The translations under genes and the position numbers were made by a program. A DNA stretch of 64,000 nt. It comes from Thomasclavelia spiroformis DSM 1552 (lineage in GTDB: Bacteria; Bacillota_I; Bacilli_A; Erysipelotrichales; Coprobacillaceae). A model generated the notes under the pieces. The model saw nothing but the letters and a program-made list of their open reading frames with translations, made no database searches and was not told the origin of the DNA. Below, piece by piece: positions 9,113 to 16,575 of the stretch (the first letter of the stretch is position 1; each line of letters opens with the position of its first letter). The DNA lies in the NCBI RefSeq assembly GCF_025149465.1, contig NZ_CP102275.1:1736001-1800000 (forward strand). The letters run 5' to 3'.

Positions 9113-9121
9113 ATTATACCA
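9113..9121 (-). promoter_or_regulatory. Extended -10 promoter of pyrFE
   Basis: TGGTATAAT on the minus strand about 22 bp before the pyrF start; no canonical -35. The leader would be very short, leaving no room for a PyrR attenuator. Confidence 0.45.
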
Positions 9122-9174
9122 AAAAAACAGTTCTATTTATATACTTTTTTAAATTAAAATATTTTCTTAGGCAA

Positions 9175-9218
9175 AGAAAAAGGTATAACATAGCTGCAAT
9201 ATAGTTATGATATACCTT
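9175..9218 (-). terminator. rpsD terminator
   Basis: Inverted repeat AAGGTATA...TATACCTT with an imperfect inner stem (CATAACTATA/GCTATG), followed on the minus strand by TTTTTC. It lies just downstream of the rpsD stop. Confidence 0.75.
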
Positions 9219-9233
9219 ATTTTCTTTAAGTTA

Positions 9234-9839
9234 TTAACCTTTACGGTTGTAGTATTCAACGATTAATGATTCATTGATTTCTTGATTTAATTCAGATCTT
9301 TCTGGTAAACGAGTGAATTTTCCAGACATTTTAGTTTCATCAACTTCAACGAAAGCAGGAGTATGTACTCTATTTTCTAACGAAGCTTTGATGATTGCTA
9401 AATTTTTAGATTTTTCTTTAACTTCAACAACATCTCCAACTTTTACTGTATAAGATGGGATATCAGTTTTAACTCCATTTACTAAGAAATGACCATGGTT
9501 TACTAATTGTCTTGCAGCTCTTCTTGTAGGTGCAAACCCTAATCTGTAAACAACATTATCTAATCTTTGTTCTAATAAACAGAAAAAGTTATAACCATGA
9601 ATACCGCTCATTTTACCTGCGCGTTTAAATGTATTATGGAATTGTTTTTCGTTAACTCCATACATATGTCTTACTTTTTGTTTTTCTGCTAATTGTAATC
9701 CATATTCAGTTGGTTTTTTTCTTTTTTGACCATGTTGCCCTGGAGCATATGGTCTTCTGTTTAATTCTTTTCCATTTTCTAAAGTTGAAAATCCTAAACG
9801 ACGAGAGATTTTCCATTGTGGTCCTGTATAACGTGACAT
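9234..9839 (-). CDS. rpsD: 30S ribosomal protein S4
   Basis: Primary 16S rRNA-binding protein that starts assembly of the 30S body. 201 residues with the typical [17 protein letters not shown] start, [20 protein letters not shown], and the S4 RNA-binding domain (about 93-155: [30 protein letters not shown]). No cysteines are in the N-terminal region, so this is the zinc-free form. AAATGGAGGAAAA precedes the ATG. It is monocistronic, between a strong promoter with a long leader and a terminator, the arrangement known for autogenously regulated rpsD in Bacillota. Confidence 0.98.
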   Translation of the reverse strand: MSRYTGPQWKISRRLGFSTLENGKELNRRPYAPGQHGQKRKKPTEYGLQLAEKQKVRHMYGVNEKQFHNTFKRAGKMSGIHGYNFFCLLEQRLDNVVYRLGFAPTRRAARQLVNHGHFLVNGVKTDIPSYTVKVGDVVEVKEKSKNLAIIKASLENRVHTPAFVEVDETKMSGKFTRLPERSELNQEINESLIVEYYNRKG

Positions 9840-10003
9840 TAAAATTTTCCTCCATTTATTGTTTTATTTGCATAAAACAATAACATTGCATAGATTATTT
9901 GAATTGTGTTTATATTAAGTATTTCACTTTGCAGCTAGCTACTTTACAAACATCAGTTATAAACGCTCTTTTCAAAACTCTATGTGCTGCTATCATTTGT
10001 TGC
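9840..10003 (-). promoter_or_regulatory. Structured rpsD leader, candidate S4 autoregulatory RNA
   Basis: The transcript from the predicted promoter would carry a leader of about 160 nt. Its last part forms a perfect 11-bp hairpin (9856-9866 with 9873-9883, loop TGCAAA on the RNA strand) ending 2 nt before the ribosome-binding site. Further upstream GCAGC and GCTGC segments can pair. S4 is known to repress its own mRNA in Bacillus; that this RNA does so is inference from position and structure. Confidence 0.5.
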
Positions 10004-10009
10004 TTATTT

Positions 10010-10038
10010 ACTATACACTTTTTTTTACTTTACGTCAA
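10010..10038 (-). promoter_or_regulatory. rpsD promoter
   Basis: -35 TTGACG and -10 TATAGT separated by 17 bp on the minus strand. This is one of the best sigma-A matches in the window, fitting a ribosomal protein gene. Confidence 0.75.
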
Positions 10039-10095
10039 TATTTTTAATGATAAAATGGTCATTTTATTAGATACGATAAATATCTATCATGTTAG

Positions 10096-10124
10096 TTGCT
10101 CATTTAAAATAAATATGATACTCT
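10096..10124 (+). promoter_or_regulatory. Promoter of the DUF3783 gene
   Basis: TTGCTC, 17 bp spacer, TACTCT on the plus strand, 24 bp before the start codon. A moderate match to sigma-A. Confidence 0.45.
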
Positions 10125-10147
10125 AATAATGAAAGAGAGGCAAAATT

Positions 10148-10540
10148 ATGGAAGAAACTGTTTTATTATATAATATTGATAAAACTCAAGCTGGTAAAGC
10201 AATTATTTCTATTTTAGAAAAATTGAATGTTAAAATTATTATTGTTGAATCATGTGATTTAATGAATCCAATCGGTTATATTTTAGGAATTGAAGATTTT
10301 CAAAGGGGTAGTGAAGCATTAACTACCATCCCTCAAGATGATATGATGGTAATGGCTGGTTTTGAAGAAAAACAAGTTGATATCTTATTACAAATTTTTA
10401 GAGAAGCTAATATTCCTTTTATCCCACTTAAAGCAATTGTTACTCAAACAAATGTTAACTGGACATTCATGCAATTATTACAAAATGTTAAAAACGAATA
10501 TATTGAATTAACAGGTATGAATAAAGACAAAATTAATTAG
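10148..10540 (+). CDS. DUF3783-family protein
   Basis: A 130-residue soluble protein that resembles DUF3783 proteins of anaerobic Bacillota (LLYNID near the N-terminus, MMVMAGF in the middle, IPFIPLKAIVTQTNVNW towards the end). No catalytic motif or membrane segment is visible and no function is assigned to the family. GAGAGG lies 7 nt before the ATG. It precedes rubrerythrin on the same strand with only 55 bp between them, but with a terminator in that gap, so a functional link to oxidative stress is suggestive only. Confidence 0.7.
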   Translation: MEETVLLYNIDKTQAGKAIISILEKLNVKIIIVESCDLMNPIGYILGIEDFQRGSEALTTIPQDDMMVMAGFEEKQVDILLQIFREANIPFIPLKAIVTQTNVNWTFMQLLQNVKNEYIELTGMNKDKIN

Positions 10541-10567
10541 AAGATTATGTTTAATCTTCTTTTTTTT
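10540..10567 (+). terminator. Terminator between DUF3783 gene and rubrerythrin
   Basis: GAAGATTA-TGTT-TAATCTTC (10540-10559) followed by eight T. It leaves only 28 bp before the rubrerythrin start, too little for an ordinary promoter, so partial read-through is likely. Confidence 0.85.
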
Positions 10568-10595
10568 GTTCAAAATATATGCGGAGGTATTTATT

Positions 10596-11180
10596 ATGGA
10601 ATCAAAAACAAAAACCAATTTACTCCGTGCTTTTGCAGGAGAATGTCAAGCTCGTATGCGTTATGAAATCGCAGCTAAAATAGCTGGTAAAAATGATTTA
10701 GCTATTATTCAAGACATGCTTTATTTCACTGCTAACCAAGAAAAAGAACATGCTATTATTTTTTACAATTATTTAAAGGATGTATTTAAAGATGAAGACG
10801 TTTCAATGCATGCTAATTATCCTGTTGATTTAGGTCAAGATCTTGCTTCTTTACTTGAAGATGCTTCTAAACATGAATATGATGAAGCAACTACTATTTA
10901 TAAACAATTTGGAAACGAAGCTAAAGAAGAAGGATATATCGATATTGCTACTTCATTTTTTATGATTAGCGAAATCGAACAATATCATCATGAACGTTTC
11001 AAGAAATATCATAGTTTATTAACTAGCAATAAGTTATTTAAAGAATCAAGTAATGTTAAATGGATGTGCTTAAATTGCGGTTTTATTTATGAAGGTAATG
11101 AAGCAATAAATGTTTGTCCTGTATGCAAACACTCAAATGGCTATAGTCTTCGTTTAAACGAAACACAATTTCACGTTTAA
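10596..11180 (+). CDS. rbr: Rubrerythrin
   Basis: Di-iron peroxidase that reduces hydrogen peroxide in anaerobes. 194 residues. The N-terminal ferritin-like domain has ligands in GECQARMRYE, NQEKEHA, GNEAKEEGY and EIEQYHHERF; the C-terminal rubredoxin-like domain holds one iron with C158, C161, C174 and C177 (CLNCGF ... CPVC). Start: GCGGAGGT lies 9 nt before the ATG at 10596; an in-frame upstream ATG (10566) lies in the terminator T-run and is rejected. No promoter is evident in the short gap after the upstream terminator, so read-through from the DUF3783 gene is probable. Confidence 0.95.
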   Translation: MESKTKTNLLRAFAGECQARMRYEIAAKIAGKNDLAIIQDMLYFTANQEKEHAIIFYNYLKDVFKDEDVSMHANYPVDLGQDLASLLEDASKHEYDEATTIYKQFGNEAKEEGYIDIATSFFMISEIEQYHHERFKKYHSLLTSNKLFKESSNVKWMCLNCGFIYEGNEAINVCPVCKHSNGYSLRLNETQFHV

Positions 11181-11210
11181 AAAGTGTACCTTTTATAGTA
11201 CACTTTTTTT
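11179..11210 (+). terminator. Rubrerythrin terminator
   Basis: AAAAAGTGTAC stem pairing with GTACACTTTTT around an 8-nt loop, followed by a T run. Confidence 0.88.
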
Positions 11211-11257
11211 GTTATCAATTAACCATTATGCTCAGTAATTATTTAGATTTTTTCTTC

Positions 11258-11542
11258 TCATAATAAATATTCTTTAATAAGTTGTTCTAAGTATTCTTTT
11301 CCAGCATCTTCTATATGATAATAAACTCGTAATTTCCTATTTACATATTCATCTTTACTTGAAATATATCCTTTATCTACCATCTTATATAAACTTGGAT
11401 ATAAAGAACCCTCTTTAATATCAATAACCCCATCTGATAATTCTTTTATTGAGTTAGTAATCTCATAGCCACAACAATCCCTTTGTTTTAATAACGATAA
11501 AATAAGCATATCAAATTTAAAATATATACTTTTCTTGGGCAT
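11258..11542 (-). CDS. PadR-family transcriptional regulator
   Basis: 94-residue winged-helix repressor of the short PadR type: LILSLLKQRDCCGYEIT, then IKEGSLYPSLYKMVDKGYI (recognition helix and wing), and VYYHIEDAGKEYLEQL. Such regulators usually control an adjacent transporter or membrane-protein gene and often their own operon. GAGAGGAGG precedes the ATG. Upstream on the same strand lie a terminator and a decayed small gene, so its former target may be lost. The effector is unknown. Confidence 0.87.
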   Translation of the reverse strand: MPKKSIYFKFDMLILSLLKQRDCCGYEITNSIKELSDGVIDIKEGSLYPSLYKMVDKGYISSKDEYVNRKLRVYYHIEDAGKEYLEQLIKEYLL

Positions 11543-11691
11543 GAAAATTACCTCCTCTCATATTTTTATTTTTTAACACTAAAAATAAATTTCTAAATAT
11601 AATATGGCAATAATTTTATCTAACTCAAACAATATATATTAATTATATTGAAATAATGAGACAAATCACCTAATTTCTTAAATTAAAATTT
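11543..11691. other. Gene-free AT-rich spacer upstream of the PadR gene
   Basis: No open frame with a ribosome-binding site was found apart from the padR ribosome-binding site at the left end. It probably contains the padR promoter, but AT-richness prevents a confident choice. Confidence 0.4.
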
Positions 11692-11720
11692 AAAAAAAGC
11701 ACTAGAAAACTAGTACTTTT
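11692..11720 (-). terminator. Terminator downstream of the decayed gene
   Basis: AAAAGTACTAG/CTAGTGCTTTT stem (one mismatch), 4-nt loop, followed on the minus strand by TTTTTTT. Confidence 0.7.
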
Positions 11721-11752
11721 AAATATATATTTAATTTCTTGATCACAACGTT
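11720..11752 (-). repeat. Copy 1 of a diverged 35-bp sequence (partner at 13718-13753)
   Basis: On the minus strand ACGTTGTGATCA followed by AATT and ATAT blocks matches the other copy at roughly three of four positions. In one frame both encode RC(D/N)-x-x-I-x-x-I(F/Y)K, so they look like remnants of related coding sequences. Confidence 0.35.
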
Positions 11753-11890
11753 TTTCCACTATTCGGTGCAACTTAAATTTTATCTTTTCTTAAATAATTT
11801 TAAAGTTATAATATTGACTTCATAAAAATTTACATTTTCATCAATTAATATATATGTTCTCGCTTTTAAAATAATAACTTTTTTAATTCT

Positions 11891-12203
11891 CTAATTATCA
11901 TCAATATATTTATCATCCGTAGACATACTACCTGATTCTTTTACAAAATTTTTCATGATTGTGTCCCAATCACTGATTTTATAATATTTTTATTTTCTTC
12001 TATAAATTTTTCTGTTATATCATTTCCCTTCTCATCAAGTATTTGAACATCATACCGATCTTCAATAAAAGCATATTCTAAATATTGTCTACCTAAAGGA
12101 TACAAACCCTTTGTCTTCTTTGTTATCTAATACAAGTTTTATTACTAATCCTATTGTTACTACTTATAAACAAATTAAAAAAATGATTATTTTTTAAACT
12201 CAT
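11891..12203 (-). pseudogene. Decayed small membrane-protein gene
   Basis: A gene-like start (ATG at 12203 after GAGGGAAAG) is followed by a sequence that can be read only by switching frame several times: MSLKNNHFF, then VVTIGLVIKLVLDNKEDKG, then LYPLGRQYLEYAFIEDRYDV (continuing to NDITEKFIEENKNIIKS), then ISDWDTIMKNFVKESGSM and a stop at 11891. The pieces suggest one N-terminal membrane segment and an acidic extracellular or cytoplasmic part. The family is not recognised. It lies on the strand of the PadR regulator and may be its former partner. Sequencing error cannot be excluded, but several lesions argue for decay. Confidence 0.5.
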
Positions 12204-12433
12204 ATCTTTCCCTCACTATTTTTAAATTCACTATCATATGCATTGAATCACATATATTATTGATTATTTTATATTTTCCTTTTTTTTAGATAATAATTGG
12301 ATTATTTATATAGAACACAATCTCCCTTCATTGATTTTTTATTATTTTTACCCTACCATATTATTAATATTTATTTTATCTACTAGTAGTATATCATGTA
12401 TTCTAAAAATATACTTTTTAAAGGAGCATAAAA

Positions 12434-12889
12434 ATGTCTAATTTTATTAATAAATTTAAAAAATTAGAAATATTAACCAAAATATTTATTTATATTTTAA
12501 TAATCTTATCTTTATATTTAATTATTAATTCTAACTTAGATCCCCATATCTTTTTCCATCCAAGAATAACTATCTTTTTTAAAATTTTAATCATTGTTGA
12601 ATTTTTTATTTTACCAAGTCTTATTTTTATAAAACAATCTATAAAAAATAATAAAAATATTTTAAAAATAATTATATCTAGCTTTTTTGTATGTTTAGCT
12701 TATTTTATCTTAACTATGATTATAAGTATTTTTGCATTATTTTTTGATAAAGCTGTTTTTAATATAGATACTATTAGTCTTTCTTATGATGATAAAACAG
12801 TAACAGAAAGCTATACTATTTGGCTTGAAAATGAACCTATCTATAATACATACATAGTTAAAAACTTCTTTTTTGTAGAGTATAAATAG
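12434..12889 (+). CDS. Hypothetical membrane protein
   Basis: 151 residues, not recognised. Three hydrophobic segments (about 17-32, 45-64 and 79-106) are followed by a polar C-terminal tail of about 45 residues containing SYDDKTVTESYTIW, probably outside the membrane or in the cytoplasm depending on topology. AAAGGAG lies 9 nt before the ATG and a terminator follows, so it looks expressed as a single gene. Base composition is more AT-rich than its neighbours (nearly all third positions A/T, many Ile/Phe/Asn/Lys), and it sits beside decayed sequence, which hints at an accessory origin. Confidence 0.55.
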   Translation: MSNFINKFKKLEILTKIFIYILIILSLYLIINSNLDPHIFFHPRITIFFKILIIVEFFILPSLIFIKQSIKNNKNILKIIISSFFVCLAYFILTMIISIFALFFDKAVFNIDTISLSYDDKTVTESYTIWLENEPIYNTYIVKNFFFVEYK

Positions 12890-12915
12890 ACATTAGCAAT
12901 CACTAACGTCTATTT
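12887..12915 (+). terminator. Terminator of the hypothetical membrane-protein gene
   Basis: TAGACATTAG/CTAACGTCTA stem with one mismatch; the following ATTTTATG is a poor T tract. Its right arm resembles the leuS terminator stem. Confidence 0.5.
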
Positions 12916-12948
12916 TATGTATTTACTTAGCATCATTTTCTATCTAAA

Positions 12949-13527
12949 TTACTTTAAACCACAATAAGCAGCAATTATTTTTCTAATTTCTACTAATCTA
13001 TTTTCAAATCCAAGATTTGCTTTAAACCATCGCATATTTAAAGGTGATGGATGAGGTAATACAATTGTAAGTTTATTATTTAATCTTTGATTTTCAAAAA
13101 CTAAATCCGTTAACTTTTTATCAGGAAAAAATAATTTTGCACTATAGCTACCAACAATAATATAAATCTCATTATTAACTAGTTTCATTTCTTGATTTAA
13201 CCACTTTTGATAACAACATTTAGGAGGTGGTCGATCTCCACTACCAGCTGCTTTTCCAGGATAACAATGTGCTAACGATGTCAAATAAAAAATATCTTGA
13301 TTATAAAAAGTCCCCTGATCAATTTGATACCATTGTAATAATCTTTTACCACTTAAATCACTAAAAGGAACTAAATTTTGATTAACTTTATTTGAAGGAG
13401 CTTGACCAATTTGCATAATTTTAGCGTTTTGATGACCCCAAACTACTGGATGAAATTCATGATCAAATTTATTTTCACAATAACGGCATTCTTTTATCTC
13501 TCGTATTAATTTATCAAATTCTTTCAT
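12949..13527 (-). CDS. Uracil-DNA glycosylase superfamily protein (family 4-like)
   Basis: 192-residue member of the uracil-DNA glycosylase fold, expected to remove uracil or related lesions from DNA. Seen: motif GQAPS (41-45) in the water-activating position, HPSPLN (159-164) as the DNA-intercalating motif, and C14, C17, C88 and C104 placed as the 4Fe-4S ligands of family 4 enzymes. The GQAPS motif deviates from the canonical GEAPG, so substrate range may differ. It is a single gene with no operon partners. The assignment to the superfamily is firm, but the exact activity is not. Confidence 0.8.
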   Translation of the reverse strand: MKEFDKLIREIKECRYCENKFDHEFHPVVWGHQNAKIMQIGQAPSNKVNQNLVPFSDLSGKRLLQWYQIDQGTFYNQDIFYLTSLAHCYPGKAAGSGDRPPPKCCYQKWLNQEMKLVNNEIYIIVGSYSAKLFFPDKKLTDLVFENQRLNNKLTIVLPHPSPLNMRWFKANLGFENRLVEIRKIIAAYCGLK

Positions 13528-13790
13528 TATCTCACCTCTACTTTAATTTTTATTTAATATTAACATATTCATTATCTTATGTAATATATTTTTTAATTCA
13601 TTATATCTTCAATTTATTTCTTTGATTATATTATATTGAATTAAGTCTCCCATTAAATAAAAAAATATCTATTTTTAGTATTGGTACCTTTTCAACATCT
13701 CCATCAGATTAATTTTCAGCTTTATAAATATGTTGAATTCGGTGATTACAACGTATTAAAAAATAATATTTTCATCTATCAAATCACAAT
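13528..13790. other. Gene-free region with a coding remnant
   Basis: AT-rich spacer between the UDG-like gene and leuS. No intact gene. On the minus strand a broken frame reads RCNHRIQHIYKAEN, stop, SDGDVEKVPILKIDIFLFNG, which looks like the end of a lost gene; part of it (13718-13753) is similar to 11720-11752. Confidence 0.4.
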
Positions 13791-13822
13791 AAAAAAGACG
13801 TTAATTATTCTAACTAACGTCT
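13791..13822 (-). terminator. leuS terminator
   Basis: AGACGTTA/TAACGTCT stem followed by TTTTTTATTG on the minus strand, about 50 bp after the leuS stop. Confidence 0.8.
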
Positions 13823-13873
13823 CATCATAAATTATAATTTTTTATTAAACCACTATAATGATACTGTAGTTTT

Positions 13874-16270
13874 TTATTTAACAACAATATTACAAATTTT
13901 ATTTTTAACAACAATCACTTTAACAATATTTTTACCATCAGTATGAGCTTTAACATTGTCTTGTGCAAAAGCTAATTCTTTAACACTTTCATCATCCGCA
14001 TCTTTAGCAACTTGAATTTTAGCTCTTAATTTACCATTTACTTGAACACCCATTTCAACAGTTTCACTAACTAACATACTTTCATCATATGTTGGCCATG
14101 GTTCATAAGCAAGTGTATTATCATGTCCTAATAATTGCCACATTTCTTCACAAACGTGAGGCGCTATACAAGAAAGCATTTTAATGAAGTTGAATGCATA
14201 TTCTTTATATACTGTTGGTGCTTTATAACATTCATTGATAAAAATCATCATTTGAGAAATTGCTGTATTGAATCCTAATGATTCAAAATCATCTGTTACT
14301 TTTTTAACAGTTTGGTGATAAACACGGTCTAAACTATGATCATTTTCATCACTTAATTTATCTTGTTCAATAAATAAACGATAAACACGATCTAACCATT
14401 TACGTGCTCCATCAAGTCCATTTGTTGACCATGGAAGTGCTGCTTCAAGTGGTCCCATAAACATTTCATATAATCTAAGAGCATCTGCCCCATGACTTGC
14501 AACAATATCATCAGGATTTACTACATTTCCACGTGATTTAGACATTTTTTCATTATTATCACCTAAAATCATTCCTTGGTGAAATAAACGTTGCCATGGT
14601 TCTTTACATTTTACAATTCCAGCATCATATAATACTTTATGCCAGAAACGTGAATATAAAAGATGTAATACCGCATGTTCAGCTCCACCAATATATAAAT
14701 CAACTGGTAACCATTTTTCTAATAATTTTGGATCACAAATTGCTTCACTATTATGAGGATCGATATAACGAATATAATACCAGCAAGATCCTGCCCATTG
14801 TGGCATTGTATTTGTTTCACGACGACCTTTTTTACCATCAATTTCCACTTCTAACCAATCTTCACAGTTTGCAAGTGGTGATTCACCGCTTTCATGTGGT
14901 TGGAAGTTTTTAGTTGCTGGTAATTCTAATGGTAATTCTTCAAGTGGAACAGTTCTCATTGTTCCATCTTCCATATGAATAATTGGAATTGGTTCTCCCC
15001 AATAACGTTGGCGTGAAAATAACCAATCTCTTAATTTATAAGATACTTTCTTTTGTCCACATTTATGTTCTTCTAACCAAGCAACCATTTTATCGATTGC
15101 TTCTTGTTTTCCTAAACCATCAAGCCAGCTTGAATTAATATGAACACCATCTTCAACATACGCTTCTTTTTCAACATCTCCACCTTCTAATACCGGAATA
15201 ATTTCGATGTCGAATTTTTTTGCAAATTCCCAGTCACGTTGATCGTGAGCAGGAACCGCCATGATTGCACCAGTACCATAGCTTGCAAGAACATAGTCAG
15301 AAATCCAAATTGGAATTTTTTTACCGTTTACCGGATTAATTGCATAAGCTCCTGTAAATACTCCTGTTTTATCTTTATTTAATTCTGTTCTTTCTAAGTC
15401 AGATTTACTAATACAACTTTGTTTATAAGCTTCGATCGCTTCTTTTTGTTCAGGTGTCGTAATTTCATCTACGTATGGATGTTCTGGTGCCATTACACAG
15501 TATGTAGCTCCAAACAAAGTATCACAACGTGTTGTAAATACTGTAAAGATTTTATCTGTTCCATCAATTCTAAAATCAACATTAGCCCCTACTGATTTAC
15601 CAATCCAATTACGTTGCATTTGTTTAGTAGCTTCTGGCCAATCTAAATCATCAAGATCTTTTAATAATCTTTCAGCATATTCAGTAATTTTTAATACCCA
15701 TTGTCGCATCGGTTTACGAATTACTGGATATCCTCCACGTTCACTTTTACCATCAATTACTTCTTCATTTGCTAAAACGGCTTTTAGCTCAGGACACCAG
15801 TTAACCGGAATTTCATCAACATATGCAAGTCCAGCATCATATAACTTAGTAAAAATCCATTGTGTCCATTTATAATATTCAGGATCACTTGTTGCAATTT
15901 CACGATCCCAATCATATGAAAAACCTAAAGATTTAATTTGTCCTTTAAAAACTTCAATATTTTTCTTAGTAAATTCTGCAGGATGATGTCCTGTTTGAAT
16001 TGCAAACTGTTCAGCTGGTAAACCAAATGAATCAAATCCCATCGGATGTAATACATTATACCCTTGCATTCTTTTCATTCTTGAAACAATATCAGTTGCA
16101 GTATATCCTTCAGGATGTCCTACATGAAGGCCATTTCCTGATGGATAAGGAAACATATCTACACAATAATATTTTGGTTTACTATCATCATAACAATCAG
16201 TTTTAAATGTTTTATGTTCATCCCAATATTTTTGCCATTTTGGCTCAATTTCTTTGTGATTAAACGGCAT
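13874..16270 (-). CDS. leuS: Leucyl-tRNA synthetase
   Basis: Charges tRNA-Leu. 798 residues, normal for the bacterial enzyme. Class Ia motifs: HVGH (49-52, the HIGH element) in [20 protein letters not shown] and KMSKS at about residue 570; the CP1 editing domain includes [12 protein letters not shown] and the conserved Asp region [12 protein letters not shown]. The C-terminal anticodon-binding region ends in [15 protein letters not shown] precedes the ATG. Expression is controlled by the Leu-specific T-box just upstream. Confidence 0.98.
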   Translation of the reverse strand: MPFNHKEIEPKWQKYWDEHKTFKTDCYDDSKPKYYCVDMFPYPSGNGLHVGHPEGYTATDIVSRMKRMQGYNVLHPMGFDSFGLPAEQFAIQTGHHPAEFTKKNIEVFKGQIKSLGFSYDWDREIATSDPEYYKWTQWIFTKLYDAGLAYVDEIPVNWCPELKAVLANEEVIDGKSERGGYPVIRKPMRQWVLKITEYAERLLKDLDDLDWPEATKQMQRNWIGKSVGANVDFRIDGTDKIFTVFTTRCDTLFGATYCVMAPEHPYVDEITTPEQKEAIEAYKQSCISKSDLERTELNKDKTGVFTGAYAINPVNGKKIPIWISDYVLASYGTGAIMAVPAHDQRDWEFAKKFDIEIIPVLEGGDVEKEAYVEDGVHINSSWLDGLGKQEAIDKMVAWLEEHKCGQKKVSYKLRDWLFSRQRYWGEPIPIIHMEDGTMRTVPLEELPLELPATKNFQPHESGESPLANCEDWLEVEIDGKKGRRETNTMPQWAGSCWYYIRYIDPHNSEAICDPKLLEKWLPVDLYIGGAEHAVLHLLYSRFWHKVLYDAGIVKCKEPWQRLFHQGMILGDNNEKMSKSRGNVVNPDDIVASHGADALRLYEMFMGPLEAALPWSTNGLDGARKWLDRVYRLFIEQDKLSDENDHSLDRVYHQTVKKVTDDFESLGFNTAISQMMIFINECYKAPTVYKEYAFNFIKMLSCIAPHVCEEMWQLLGHDNTLAYEPWPTYDESMLVSETVEMGVQVNGKLRAKIQVAKDADDESVKELAFAQDNVKAHTDGKNIVKVIVVKNKICNIVVK

Positions 16271-16289
16271 TTTATAATTCCTCCTTAAA

Positions 16290-16528
16290 ATAATAAAAAG
16301 TCATCCTATCTAAGGACGACTTCAATATCGCGTTACCACCTTAGTTCAAAGCCTAAAAAAGGCTGAGCCCTCGAAACCTTAACGCAGTCAACGGCAACGA
16401 CTACTGTTAATTCACCGCTGCATCTCCTAGGTGAGTTCATAATCTGCTTTATCAGTTTTCACCACCCACTGACTCTCTAAATAAAAGCATAAATTACTAC
16501 TAGTCCTATTCATAGATTTTTTTGTTAC
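16290..16528 (-). ncRNA. T-box riboswitch, leucine-specific
   Basis: Leader of leuS with all T-box parts: stem I with AGTGGGTGG-type and GNTG-like elements, a specifier CTC (16435-16433, in GAACTCACC) encoding Leu, the T-box sequence AAGGTGGTAACGCG (16342-16329), and a terminator stem AAGTCGTCCT/AGGATGACTT with T run at 16293-16323. Uncharged tRNA-Leu should favour the antiterminator and allow leuS expression. Confidence 0.93.
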
Positions 16529-16534
16529 TCATCT

Positions 16535-16562
16535 ATTATATCACAAAACTAACCATATGCAA
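16535..16562 (-). promoter_or_regulatory. Promoter of the T-box-leuS unit
   Basis: TTGCAT, 16 bp, TATAAT on the minus strand. It starts only 14 bp after the stop codon of the upstream ABC gene, with no terminator between, so the ABC transcript probably runs into the T-box. Confidence 0.65.
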
Positions 16563-16575
16563 CATAATTCATCAA

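Noticed and set aside
9899-10126. A 75-codon plus-strand frame between rpsD and the DUF3783 gene
   Set aside because: No ribosome-binding site; low-complexity hydrophobic product; it lies opposite the rpsD leader and promoter, which explain the sequence better.
10566-10595. An upstream extension of rubrerythrin
   Set aside because: The earlier start lies at the T run of the terminator and has no ribosome-binding site; GCGGAGG precedes the later ATG.
14596-16206. Plus-strand frames of 68-105 codons inside leuS
   Set aside because: Antisense to a well-conserved gene, with His/Tyr/Leu-rich products typical of shadow frames.
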